64,000 nucleotides of DNA, from positions 3,855,213-3,919,212 of the forward strand of contig NZ_LT800499.1 of the NCBI RefSeq assembly GCF_900166625.1, in the 5' to 3' direction. The DNA is from Halobacillus massiliensis. GTDB lineage: Bacteria > Bacillota > Bacilli > Bacillales > Halobacillaceae. Made by a program: the position numbers and the translations under genes. The notes beneath the pieces were generated by a model. That model saw only the letters and a program-made list of their open reading frames with translations. It searched no databases and was not told where the DNA came from. Positions within the stretch are counted from its first letter, which is position 1, and every line of letters begins with the position of its first letter. Of the stretch, positions 1 to 8,522 are shown one piece after another.

Positions 1-13
1 TACTCACTAACAT
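1..13 (-). CDS. 5' end of a gene running off the left edge
   Basis: On the minus strand an ATG at 13 is preceded by a strong ribosome site (AGGGGGT, about 5-6 bases away), and the first codons read M-L-V-S before the window ends. Only four codons are visible, so the product cannot be named. The cre-like box and the ROK-type operator at 41-93 lie in its promoter region. It is therefore probably a sugar-utilisation gene in the same regulon as the GH43 gene at 319-1332 (inference). Confidence 0.45.
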
Positions 14-40
14 TCTACCCCCTATTAATATAGTGATATT

Positions 41-54
41 AGAAACCGCTTACA
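41..54. promoter_or_regulatory. cre-like CcpA site
   Basis: AGAAACCGCTTACA agrees with the cre consensus TGWAANCGNTNWCA at 13 of 14 positions. It sits between the left-edge gene start and the ROK-type operator, where it would give catabolite repression of that gene. Confidence 0.5.
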
Positions 55-71
55 AAACGATCGAAAAATAT

Positions 72-93
72 AAGTTAATTAAATAAATTAACT
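72..93. promoter_or_regulatory. ROK-repressor operator, copy 1 (predicted)
   Basis: Inverted repeat AGTTAATT (73-80) and AATTAACT (86-93) with a 5-base spacer. It has the same arms and spacer length as the perfect palindrome at 1358-1384 next to the ROK gene. From 94 to 318 I see only AT-rich sequence with no gene or clear terminator. Confidence 0.5.
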
Positions 94-318
94 AACTTGT
101 TAAAACAAGGTTACTATTAATAGATTTTTCTGTCAACATAATATCTCGATAAAATTCTAAGTATTTTCATTTTTCCTTTTTACCTCTGCCTTTTGATATC
201 TTTTTTCTATTTTAAAAGTCACTAAGTACTTTCTCAGCAAAATACTCTCTGGAATATTTTATACAAAAGATTGATCTTAATTTTTGTATATTCATAATCT
301 CCTTCTATACTTTTCCAC

Positions 319-1332
319 TTAAACATCAGGTGTTTTTTGAAGGTTCTCCTCTGGATCGTCTCCTTTAATCACAGGCCAACCATCTTTCCATTTAATTGGA
401 TCTAACATTAGAGGTCTTCTACTGGCCCCTGTCCATAGCAAGGGCTCTTCTTTATCAATAGCATGATAGACCATCCAATCGTTATCTGCATCATCCTGGA
501 CAATGGCATTATGTCCTGGCCCCGCAAATGTATTATTTCCTTCTAGTATTACTGTGCCTCCGTTATTTGTCAGTTGATTTCCTTCCTTGTCTACATAGGG
601 TCCTTTTAAATTTTTTGACCGCCCAACAGCGACATTATACGTACTATTTGCTCCTTCACAACAGGAACCTCTTGAGCCAAAGAAATAATAATAGTCCTCT
701 CTTTTGATGATATATGGAGCTTCATAATCGGTTCCTGCAACTTGGAATTTCTCTCCTTTCACCGAGGTACCATCTTTGGCCATTTCTATGCCATAGATTC
801 CATGAAAACTTCCCCATATTAGATAGGGAGTGTCATCCTGGACATAGAAAAAAGGGTCAATGGAGTTTTGCACACCTATTTCTTCACTATCAAATATTTT
901 TCCCTTATCTTCAAAGGGTCCTTCTGGACTTTCCGAAACAGCAAGCCCAATACCAGGATTGGAATCTCCCCAAATCGATAAGGAATAATAAAGATAATAC
1001 TTCCCATTATAATTCGCTATTTCAGGAGCCCATAGAGAACCACTCCCTTTCCAGGAGGGTTTTTCTTCAAATGCTTCTCCAACATATTCCCAATCGACAA
1101 GGTTTTTAGACCGGACGATCGGTATTAACTTGGGCTGTGTGTCATCTCCCCAAGCGTCCTCCGTTCCATATGCATAATAGTATCCGTCTTCCCCTTCGAT
1201 TATAGAAGGATCCGCCAGCACAGGTTCAAAAACGGGGTTTTCGAATTCTTTGGTTACAGAATAGTTGTATGTAATATAACCTGCCCCTCCCGCTATTAGC
1301 ACTAACAAAGCTATAATCCATTTTTTCTGCAT
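319..1332 (-). CDS. GH43 family glycosidase, arabinan endo-arabinosidase type
   Basis: 337 residues. One N-terminal hydrophobic segment (about residues 5-20) should anchor or export it. The GH43 five-blade propeller signature is present: Asp41 in ADPS (base), Asp159 in NSIDP (pKa modulator), Glu204 in YEAP (acid) and His274 in GPGHN. The pattern fits endo-1,5-alpha-arabinanases and related GH43 enzymes that attack arabinan side chains of pectin; the exact substrate cannot be read from sequence. The AGGGGG ribosome site lies 5 bases before ATG. It is divergent from the ROK repressor, with a palindrome between them, so sugar-induced expression is likely. Confidence 0.85.
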   Translation of the reverse strand: MQKKWIIALLVLIAGGAGYITYNYSVTKEFENPVFEPVLADPSIIEGEDGYYYAYGTEDAWGDDTQPKLIPIVRSKNLVDWEYVGEAFEEKPSWKGSGSLWAPEIANYNGKYYLYYSLSIWGDSNPGIGLAVSESPEGPFEDKGKIFDSEEIGVQNSIDPFFYVQDDTPYLIWGSFHGIYGIEMAKDGTSVKGEKFQVAGTDYEAPYIIKREDYYYFFGSRGSCCEGANSTYNVAVGRSKNLKGPYVDKEGNQLTNNGGTVILEGNNTFAGPGHNAIVQDDADNDWMVYHAIDKEEPLLWTGASRRPLMLDPIKWKDGWPVIKGDDPEENLQKTPDV

Positions 1333-1357
1333 AACATCCCCCTTAAATGAAATACTT

Positions 1358-1384
1358 AAGTTAATTAATTATTTTAATTAACTT
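1358..1384. promoter_or_regulatory. ROK-repressor operator, copy 2 (predicted)
   Basis: Perfect 11 bp inverted repeat, arms AAGTTAATTAA (1358-1368) and TTAATTAACTT (1374-1384), spacer 5. It lies in the 111 bp divergent region between the GH43 gene and the ROK gene, so one bound repressor could control both. Confidence 0.6.
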
Positions 1385-1443
1385 TATGTTATTATAAGCA
1401 AAAGTATATTTCAATTATTTTTCTAGTAACGGAGGTATTTAAT

Positions 1444-2655
1444 TTGCAGGTGAAAGGCAGCTTTCAGTTAATGAAATCCCTAAATCGATCAGCAATACTT
1501 AATAAAATAAGAACAGATGGCCCTATATCGAGAGCAGATATTGCTAAAGAAACAAACCTTACTCCTCCTACTGTGAGCAGTATCGTTAAAGAGTTATTGG
1601 ATACAGGTATGGTTATGGAAAGCTCCCAAGGTATATCTAAGGGGGGGCGAAAACCTACCATGCTCATCATAAATGCCCAAAACTTTTATATTATTGGTCT
1701 TGATGTTGGACCCACACTAATGAAGTCATTATTAACTGACTTGAATGGCACAATAATAACGGAAACCCAAACTCCCATCCCAGAACCTACTTCAAACAAT
1801 GAATTACTGGAGCTTATGAAAGCAACGGTCCAAAATTTAATATCTTCTCAGATAGAACAGGATAAAATAATCGGAATCGGCATTGGCATGCATGGAGTAG
1901 TAGATGTTGAAGAGGGAGTATCACTTTTCGCTCCTAACTTACAATTGCGGGACATTTTTATTAAAGATTTTCTGGAAAAAGAGTTTGGTATTCTCGTAAA
2001 AGTAGAAAACGATGCTAGAGCCATGGCTCTTGGTGAAATATGGTTCGGTAATGGGAATGAAGCTGAAAATATCGTCTCTGTAAATCTCGGTCGAGGCATT
2101 GGAGCGGGGATCATCATTAATGGAAAACTGTTTCATGGAGAGAATTCAATCGCAGGTGAAATAGGTCATATGACCATAGATATACGTGGCCCCAAATGCA
2201 GTTGTGGGAATTATGGGTGCCTGCAAACACTCTCTTCTGGACCAGCCATAGCGGAAAAAGCTGCAAGGGAAATAGCTATTGGAAAACAAAGTATGCTGCA
2301 AGATATGGTTGATAATAACCTTGAAGAAATCGGCGGCAGTTTGATTCACAAAGCAGCTAAAAATGGAGACCAGCTTAGTATCGACATATTAAAAGAAGCA
2401 GGAGTTTTTCTTGGAATTGGATTAACTAACCTTATTCATATTCTTAATCCAAAAAAGATAATCATAAGCGGCGGGGTTTCCCAAGCCGGAGAATTCCTTT
2501 TAGATAGTGTAAAGAAAACGATACAAAGCAGGGGATTGACTAAATCTGCTAAAAATACTGAAGTTTTAATTTCACAATTAGGCTCACACGCCACAGCGCT
2601 GGGTGCTGTTTCACTGATTCTGGTAGAGCTTTTTTCCAGAACCGATACGGAATAA
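1444..2655 (+). CDS. ROK family transcriptional repressor (XylR/NagC-like)
   Basis: 403 residues. It starts at a TTG 7 bases after GGAGGT (1431-1436); no nearer ATG fits. Residues 10-60 form a winged helix-turn-helix (SRADIAKETNLTPPTVSSIV). The ROK sugar-kinase fold follows, with DVG near residue 87 and the zinc motif GH at 241-242 plus CSCGNYGC at 252-259. ROK repressors bind DNA until a sugar binds the C-terminal fold. Neighbours suggest an arabinose- or xylose-derived effector, but this is not proven. A strong terminator follows. Confidence 0.85.
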   Translation: MQVKGSFQLMKSLNRSAILNKIRTDGPISRADIAKETNLTPPTVSSIVKELLDTGMVMESSQGISKGGRKPTMLIINAQNFYIIGLDVGPTLMKSLLTDLNGTIITETQTPIPEPTSNNELLELMKATVQNLISSQIEQDKIIGIGIGMHGVVDVEEGVSLFAPNLQLRDIFIKDFLEKEFGILVKVENDARAMALGEIWFGNGNEAENIVSVNLGRGIGAGIIINGKLFHGENSIAGEIGHMTIDIRGPKCSCGNYGCLQTLSSGPAIAEKAAREIAIGKQSMLQDMVDNNLEEIGGSLIHKAAKNGDQLSIDILKEAGVFLGIGLTNLIHILNPKKIIISGGVSQAGEFLLDSVKKTIQSRGLTKSAKNTEVLISQLGSHATALGAVSLILVELFSRTDTE

Positions 2656-2660
2656 ATTAT

Positions 2661-2703
2661 AAAAAGCCTTCCAAAAGTTCAGCGAACTTATGAGAGGCTT
2701 TTT
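2661..2703 (+). terminator. Rho-independent terminator after ROK gene
   Basis: Stem AAAAAGCCT / AGGCTTTTT with an inner helix AAGTTC-AGC-GAACTT, T-run on the plus strand and A-run on the other side, so it may work both ways. Confidence 0.8.
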
Positions 2704-3068
2704 GGATATGTTGTGTTTTCCCCGCCTGGTATGTCAAAAGTATGACAATCTAACTTCAGTAGGAAGTTAAACCCAGCCGGCTTACACTAACTTATATTGA
2801 ACTTATATCAACAACAAACCGATAGAGTACATTAGAATAGACTAATCGCTAGAAAGCTTCGTCAATATTGTCAGCAAAACTAATCTCGATCTTTGAACGT
2901 AAAATCCCTAAGGCCCCCCCTGCTACTACTTTTCAGGTTCTTATAGCGGAAAAAAACACTACCAAACCATTGTCTAATAAGACTTAAAATTCCTCAAAAA
3001 CAAACAAGTAATTTTTCACTCGTCTACTTTAAGTGTACATTCAAAACACTGCGTTTAAATGTTAATGT
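2704..3068. other. 365 bp without a recognisable gene
   Basis: Stops occur in all six frames and I could not match any remnant. A short inverted motif TATGTCA-AAAG-TATGACA sits near 2729-2746. No promoter or RNA gene could be supported. Confidence 0.4.
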
Positions 3069-4187
3069 TTAAATTACAGACTGACTCCCATAATGACTCT
3101 TTGTGTACACCGTTCCTTCCATTAATAGACGAGCGGTTCTGCCGACTTTAATGGACAATGGAAATTCATTATATATAGTTTCCATAATTCCCGCCGGGTG
3201 ACCAATAGAAATGGTGTATGTGTTCCTATCTATAATGTCAGAAAGGATAGTTCCTTCAATTTTACTGGCTGCTGTGATACATACCGCTCCTGTTATAGCC
3301 AATGCTTTATGTGGACGCTGCATGGACATCATCCTCACTAATACGTCAAAATCTTTTTCATTGTGGTATTTGCCGGCAGTATCTTGATAATCTAAGGGAT
3401 TTGAAACAACTGTTAATTTAGGTGTGGCCGGGGAAAGCTTCGTAGCTTCAGCCTTGGATGCGAATCCACACTTCTCGGCGGCGTCTGCTCGTAATTCTTC
3501 TAAAAGTTCGATTTGCTCTATTGAGTATTCTTCTGGTAACTCATCTCCACGAAGACCTATATCCTGAGCGCGGACAAATACTAATGGATTAGCTATATCA
3601 ACTATAGACGCTCTTATATCACCTAAGGAACAGGAAAGAATATCTATCGGTCTACCTGTAGGAAGCACTTTTCCTGTTACAGCTCCTTCTGGATTTTCAA
3701 ACGATAAGAATATAGGAGAACCACTGCCTGGCACGCCAGGAATCACATAATCTCCTTCTGTCTTTACTCTTCCATTTTCCACTTCTACCTCTGCTGTAAT
3801 AATTTTTTTTGTATTTGTATTAAATATCCTTACCTTCGTGATAGGTTCTTTTATTGAAACAAGCCCCTTAGCGATTGCATAGGGACCGACTGCTGAAGAG
3901 ATATTTCCGCAATTCCCCTTAAAATCTACCATTTGATCATATAAGCTTACTTGTGCAAAAGTATATTCAACGTCATATGAAGGGTTGCTGCTCTTATCAA
4001 TAATAGCCACTTTGCTTGTAAGAGAATTGGCTCCACCTAATCCGTCTATTTGATTAGGATCTGGACTCCCCATGATGTCCAGCAGAAACCTTTCTCTTTC
4101 CTGGTCAGTTACAGGCAAATCCTTCTTTCGCAAAAAAACCCCTTTACTCGTTCCTCCACGCATTAAAGTAATAGGTACTTTATTCAC
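3069..4187 (-). CDS. PrpF-family isomerase (aconitate/oxalomesaconate tautomerase type)
   Basis: 372 residues from a GTG at 4187, chosen because AAGGAGGG lies 9 bases upstream; longer readings to 4271 lack a ribosome site. The N-terminus VPITLMRGGTSKG, the GNCGN segment and the later GHPAG motif are typical of the PrpF superfamily (diaminopimelate epimerase fold). Members move double bonds or isomerise unsaturated tricarboxylates: PrpF on trans-aconitate or methylaconitate, GalD on oxalomesaconate. It is divergent from a LysR gene and next to TctCAB, so it probably converts the acid imported by that transporter. The substrate is unknown. Confidence 0.75.
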   Translation of the reverse strand: MNKVPITLMRGGTSKGVFLRKKDLPVTDQERERFLLDIMGSPDPNQIDGLGGANSLTSKVAIIDKSSNPSYDVEYTFAQVSLYDQMVDFKGNCGNISSAVGPYAIAKGLVSIKEPITKVRIFNTNTKKIITAEVEVENGRVKTEGDYVIPGVPGSGSPIFLSFENPEGAVTGKVLPTGRPIDILSCSLGDIRASIVDIANPLVFVRAQDIGLRGDELPEEYSIEQIELLEELRADAAEKCGFASKAEATKLSPATPKLTVVSNPLDYQDTAGKYHNEKDFDVLVRMMSMQRPHKALAITGAVCITAASKIEGTILSDIIDRNTYTISIGHPAGIMETIYNEFPLSIKVGRTARLLMEGTVYTKSHYGSQSVI

Positions 4188-4289
4188 TTGTAATGCCCTC
4201 CTTAAAGAAAAATGAATGTTGTCCAGATGGTATCCATAGCGTACAATGGATTTAATTATAAGAAAAATCAAAATTTTATATGGAAGTGC

Positions 4290-4304
4290 ATAAAATTATT
4301 TTAT
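4290..4304. promoter_or_regulatory. LysR operator, copy 1 (predicted)
   Basis: Perfect palindrome ATAAAA-TTA-TTTTAT with the T-N11-A layout of LysR boxes, placed between the divergent prpF-like and lysR genes. An identical-arm copy lies at 5192-5206. Confidence 0.5.
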
Positions 4305-4325
4305 AAATAAGGAGAGTATTATCTT

Positions 4326-5195
4326 ATGGACCAAAAGGATTGGCAGATTTTAAATGCCATTGCAGAAGAAAAAAGCTTAACAAAAGCGGCTGAAAAGTTA
4401 TTTATTACTCAACCTGCTCTTAGTTACCGATTGAAGCAGCTGGAAGAGGCTTTTCAGACTAAGCTCTTCTTTCGTACAAAAAAGGGCATTGAATTCACTT
4501 CTGAAGGTGAGTATCTTGTCGAATACGCTAAAAAGCAGATTCAAGGTTATGCCACATTAAAAGATGAGCTCTTTAACATAGGCAATGAAGTGAGAGGCAC
4601 TCTTAGGATTGGAGTTTCAAGTAACTTTGCCCAATATAAGCTTCCTGCACTATTAAAGAAATTCTCTACTTCTTATCCTAATATCCAATTCAAGGTACAA
4701 ACTGGATGGAGTACTGAAATCATGAACTTATTGAATCAATCTCAAATTCACTTAGGAATTCTGCGGGGGGATTATGATTGGGAAGGAGAGAAATCCCTTT
4801 TAACAAAAGAGCAATTATATATTATTTCTAAAAACGAAATTTCCCTGGAAGAACTTCCTCAGCTTCCCTTTATTTATTATAAAACCGATAACTCACTTAA
4901 ACGGCTGATCAGCAAATGGTGGAATGATCAATTTTCTCAATCCCCTTTAACCGCAATGGAAGTGGACAGACAAGAAACGAGTAAGGAGATGGTGAAAAAT
5001 GATTTAGGTTTTTCTGTTGTTCCCGAAATTTGCTTAACACCTTCAGATAGTCTATATACAGAAGGATTAACCTACAAAAATGGAGAGCCTGTCTTGCGTG
5101 ATACTTGGTTAATGTACCGTACAGATTTTATCCAGCTTCATATTGTGAAAGCTTTTATTGATTTCTTAATTAAGCAGCAGACTGTTAAAATATAA
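4326..5195 (+). CDS. LysR-family transcriptional regulator
   Basis: 289 residues, normal for the family. The N-terminal helix-turn-helix spans about residues 14-40 (KSLTKAAEKLFITQPALSYRLKQLE), and the effector domain begins near residue 90 (RGTLRIGVSS). AAGGAGAG precedes the ATG by about 11 bases. It lies between the divergent prpF-like gene and the co-directional tctCAB genes, and palindromes with identical arms sit in both promoter regions. It most likely activates both units when the tricarboxylate is present (inference). Confidence 0.85.
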   Translation: MDQKDWQILNAIAEEKSLTKAAEKLFITQPALSYRLKQLEEAFQTKLFFRTKKGIEFTSEGEYLVEYAKKQIQGYATLKDELFNIGNEVRGTLRIGVSSNFAQYKLPALLKKFSTSYPNIQFKVQTGWSTEIMNLLNQSQIHLGILRGDYDWEGEKSLLTKEQLYIISKNEISLEELPQLPFIYYKTDNSLKRLISKWWNDQFSQSPLTAMEVDRQETSKEMVKNDLGFSVVPEICLTPSDSLYTEGLTYKNGEPVLRDTWLMYRTDFIQLHIVKAFIDFLIKQQTVKI

Positions 5196-5206
5196 AAAAA
5201 TTTTAT
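5192..5206. promoter_or_regulatory. LysR operator, copy 2 (predicted)
   Basis: Palindrome ATAAAA-AAA-TTTTAT overlapping the end of lysR and lying about 90 bp before tctC; arms identical to the copy at 4290-4304. Confidence 0.5.
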
Positions 5207-5292
5207 AGATCACGATAATATTTACCTATTTTACTTATGGAGATGAGTTTTATAACCTTATGACAACACAAAAAAAGAAGGAGGACATGCTA

Positions 5293-6414
5293 GTGAGAAA
5301 AATGTATGCGCTTACTTTGATCCTAATTATTAATCTTTTTTTAGCAGGTTGTCAGCCCTTATCGCTTGTCAGTTCTAATGTAACGAATGGTAAAGAAGAA
5401 GAAGGATATAATGAAGAACTGCTAACGATGGTCGTTCCTTATGAGTCAGGAGGCGGGACAGATGTATTTGGAAGGTTTATGACGAAACCGCTCTCCAAAC
5501 ATATCCAGGGCAATCCAAGTATTCAAGTTGAAAACGTTCCTGGGGGCGGAAGTATTACAGGAACGAACGAATATGTAAATTCTTATGATAAGGATGGAAC
5601 TAATCTAGTAACAACAAGTGCTTCTACTCATATCCCTTATTTACTGGATCAGTCATCCGTTCAGTATAGTTTTGATGAACTGACTCCCCTCGTTGGGGCT
5701 CCTACAGGTGGTGTGGTTTACGGTTCTTCAGATTTAGATATTAAAAATGGTTTTGAACTAGGACAAGTAAAAGAAAAGCTTTTTTATGCAGGGATGTCTC
5801 CCACCGGTTTAGATTTAACCACATTAATCTCTTTTGAAGTACTGGAGATAGATGCCAAAGCAGTACTGGGTTACGAAGGAAGAGGTCCAGCAAGAGTAGC
5901 TTTTGAACAAGGGGAAAGTAATATTGATTTTCAAACAACGACAGCCTATAAACAGAACATAGAGCCTAAGGTAGAAGATGGGAAAGCTGTCCCGCTCTAT
6001 AGTTTAGGACAAATCGATGAAAACGGTGAAGTTGTCAGAGATCCGCAATTCCCTGATCTTCCAACTGTAAAAGAAGTTTATAAAGAACTTCATGGTGTTG
6101 AACCTGAAGGCCAAGCATGGGAAACGTATAAACATTTTCTAAATGCAACCTATACTTTACAAAAGATAATATGGGTTCATAAAAGTGCTCCGGAAAGTGC
6201 AAAAGAGGAATTGAAGGAAGCAGCCAACAAATTAGTGAAAGATGAAGAATTTAAGCAAGAGTCTTCAACGATTCTGGAGGATTATGAAATTTATTCTCAG
6301 GATGAGTTGGAAAAAAGGATCGAGGACTTAGAAAAGAATACGAATGAGGAAACGATCAAGTGGGTTTACGATTTTCTCTTAAAAGAACACGGAGTGGATG
6401 GCCGAAAACTATAG
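5293..6414 (+). CDS. tctC: TctC/Bug-type tricarboxylate-binding lipoprotein
   Basis: 373 residues from a GTG at 5293. AAGGAGG ends 8 bases before it, whereas ATG 5287 and ATG 5260 are badly spaced. The lipobox LAGC places the lipidated cysteine at residue 20. The mature protein starts with the Bug/TctC signature TMVVPYESGGGTDVFGRF, which binds carboxylates of the ligand. It is the extracytoplasmic receptor of a tripartite tricarboxylate transporter and is followed at once by TctA and TctB genes. The ligand cannot be told from sequence; the PrpF-like gene suggests an aconitate-like acid. Confidence 0.85.
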   Translation: MRKMYALTLILIINLFLAGCQPLSLVSSNVTNGKEEEGYNEELLTMVVPYESGGGTDVFGRFMTKPLSKHIQGNPSIQVENVPGGGSITGTNEYVNSYDKDGTNLVTTSASTHIPYLLDQSSVQYSFDELTPLVGAPTGGVVYGSSDLDIKNGFELGQVKEKLFYAGMSPTGLDLTTLISFEVLEIDAKAVLGYEGRGPARVAFEQGESNIDFQTTTAYKQNIEPKVEDGKAVPLYSLGQIDENGEVVRDPQFPDLPTVKEVYKELHGVEPEGQAWETYKHFLNATYTLQKIIWVHKSAPESAKEELKEAANKLVKDEEFKQESSTILEDYEIYSQDELEKRIEDLEKNTNEETIKWVYDFLLKEHGVDGRKL

Positions 6415-6429
6415 AAGTGAGGGGATACT

Positions 6430-7911
6430 ATGATTGAAAGTGCAATAGAAGCCTTAAGTATTGTTTTAGATCCATCGAGAATGTTATTCATGTGCCTTGG
6501 TATTGGGCTGGGCATTGTAGTTGGGCTTCTGCCAGGTTTAGGCGGAACTGTAGGCATGTCACTTTTACTGCCATTTGTATTTGGGATGGATCCCTTCGTA
6601 GGTATGGCTTTGTTAATCGGTATGGTAGCTGTTGTCCATACGGGAGATACCTTTCCTTCTGTATTACTTGGCATTCCAGGCTCTTCCGGTTCACAAGCAA
6701 CCATTATGGACGGATTTCCTTTGGCTAAAAAAGGCGAAGCATCCAGGGCTATGGGGGCTGCTTTATTTTGTTCTATGATCGGTGGAATTATCGGCGGTGT
6801 AGTTCTTTATTTGGCAATTCCTTTCGCCACCCCTATCATTACCAGCTTTACTTCACCTGAGTTATTTATGTTAACGATGTTAGGGTTAAGTATGGCCGGC
6901 CTTTTGGCAGGAGAATCACCTGCAAAGGGAGCCTTATCTGGTTTATTAGGGTTAATGATCGGCTCAATCGGAAGTGCACCTGCTATTACGGAGTATCGCT
7001 ACACCTTCGATTTACTTTACCTATCCAATGGGCTTTCCCTTCCAGTCGTCGCTCTGGCCATCTTCGCATTTCCTATACTCATTACAATGCTGACCCATAA
7101 GGGGAGCGTGGCACAGGAGAATCACTTAACAGGCGGAGTTTTGAATGGAGTAGGTGATGCTATAAAAAACAAATTCTTAATTATGAGAAGCGCTGCCTTA
7201 GGAAGCCTGATTGGCTTTATTCCGGGTTTGGGAGGAAGTGTCGTCGATTGGCTTGCTTATGGAGCAGGTAAAAAGACAGTTAGAAATAATCAGTTTGGTG
7301 AGGGAGACATTCGAGGAGTTATTGCTCCGGAAAGTGCAAACAACGCCAAAGAAGGCGGATCTCTCATTCCGACTCTCCTATTTGGCATTCCTGGCAGCGG
7401 AACGACCGCAATCTTGCTAGGCGGATTAATTTTAATGGGGTTAGAAGCAGGACCGAAAATGTTGACAACTGATTTACCTGTCACCTTGTCTATCGTTTGG
7501 ACACTTGTTATTGCTAACATAATTGGAGCAATTCTATGTATGACTTTAGTCAAACCGATTTCCAAGCTGAGCTTGATTCCCGGTGAGAAGCTTGTCCCCT
7601 TCCTGACTATCTTGTTACTAATTGGAGCTTACCAAAGTAATTTTGCCTGGGGAGACATTATAGCTTTTATTGCTATCGGTTTATTAGGATATATTATGAC
7701 AATTCTTGATTGGCCAAGACCTCCATTACTTATCGGATTCGTACTAGCCATCTCCGCGGAAAGATACTACTGGATATCCATCGAAAGGTACGGCTGGGAG
7801 TGGCTTAGCAATCCTATTGTTATTACAATCGGTATTTTAATAGTCATCCTATTAACAGGAGGATCCATAATGAAAAAAATCAGCAATAACTTGCAAAGAG
7901 AAGGTGTGTAA
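6430..7911 (+). CDS. tctA: TctA large membrane subunit of tricarboxylate transporter
   Basis: 493 residues with about 11-12 membrane segments. The conserved glycine-rich loops GLLPGLGGTVGMSLLLPF (near residue 35) and GFIPGLGGSVVDWLAYG (near residue 265) mark the two homologous halves of TctA. The gene begins 15 bp after tctC, with GTGAGGGG before the ATG. It forms the channel that couples sodium or proton flow to uptake of the acid delivered by TctC. Confidence 0.9.
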   Translation: MIESAIEALSIVLDPSRMLFMCLGIGLGIVVGLLPGLGGTVGMSLLLPFVFGMDPFVGMALLIGMVAVVHTGDTFPSVLLGIPGSSGSQATIMDGFPLAKKGEASRAMGAALFCSMIGGIIGGVVLYLAIPFATPIITSFTSPELFMLTMLGLSMAGLLAGESPAKGALSGLLGLMIGSIGSAPAITEYRYTFDLLYLSNGLSLPVVALAIFAFPILITMLTHKGSVAQENHLTGGVLNGVGDAIKNKFLIMRSAALGSLIGFIPGLGGSVVDWLAYGAGKKTVRNNQFGEGDIRGVIAPESANNAKEGGSLIPTLLFGIPGSGTTAILLGGLILMGLEAGPKMLTTDLPVTLSIVWTLVIANIIGAILCMTLVKPISKLSLIPGEKLVPFLTILLLIGAYQSNFAWGDIIAFIAIGLLGYIMTILDWPRPPLLIGFVLAISAERYYWISIERYGWEWLSNPIVITIGILIVILLTGGSIMKKISNNLQREGV

Positions 7912-7912
7912 A

Positions 7913-8356
7913 ATGACTAAACAATCATTAAATATAATCTTTACCTTTTTTATATTTATTGTTTTTATCTGGGCAGCTGTTACTGCCCTAACCTTTTCCC
8001 GTTTAGCCCAGTTCTTCCCTTTATATGTTTCTATCGCCGGGAGTATTGTATCCGGTATTTATCTAGTAATGGAAGTTCTAAAAATAATGAAACAAAAAGA
8101 CAAAAGTTCTCATTCAAAAGTTTTAATTATTAAACCAATTGTATATATAGGATGGATTATAGGATACGTATTCACTATTTTTTTAGTGGGACTGTTTATT
8201 GCTTCAGCCATTTACCTTATTACCTTTTTACTTATAGAATCTAAGTTTACTTTCTTTAAGGCCCTCTACTCCACTGGTATTGCTTTAGTTATTATCTCAG
8301 TTATAAGCAATTTACTAAACATTGCATGGCCGCAGAGTATATGGTTAGGTCTATAA
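7913..8356 (+). CDS. tctB: TctB small membrane subunit of tricarboxylate transporter
   Basis: 147 residues from ATG 7913, 8 bases after AGAAGG; a GTG at 7904 would be too close. Four hydrophobic segments match the small TctB subunit. It starts 1 bp after the tctA stop, so the two are translationally linked. Its role in transport is structural and poorly understood in the family. Confidence 0.8.
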   Translation: MTKQSLNIIFTFFIFIVFIWAAVTALTFSRLAQFFPLYVSIAGSIVSGIYLVMEVLKIMKQKDKSSHSKVLIIKPIVYIGWIIGYVFTIFLVGLFIASAIYLITFLLIESKFTFFKALYSTGIALVIISVISNLLNIAWPQSIWLGL

Positions 8357-8370
8357 ATATCTAAAAAACT

Positions 8371-8402
8371 AAAACCTCCCATTAGTTTTACTGGGGAGGT
8401 TT
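8371..8402 (+). terminator. Terminator of the tctCAB unit
   Basis: Stem AAACCTCCC / GGGAGGTTT with a 13-base loop, 15 bp after tctB. Confidence 0.7.
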
Positions 8403-8522
8403 CTTACATTATTATTATTGATAGAAAGTATGTTATTAAGTAATGTTCTCTATTCTTTCGGCAGGAACCCTAAGCATTTTCTAGTTTCGAGTTTTCTGCC
8501 CTCACTCCAATTTTAGTTCGTA

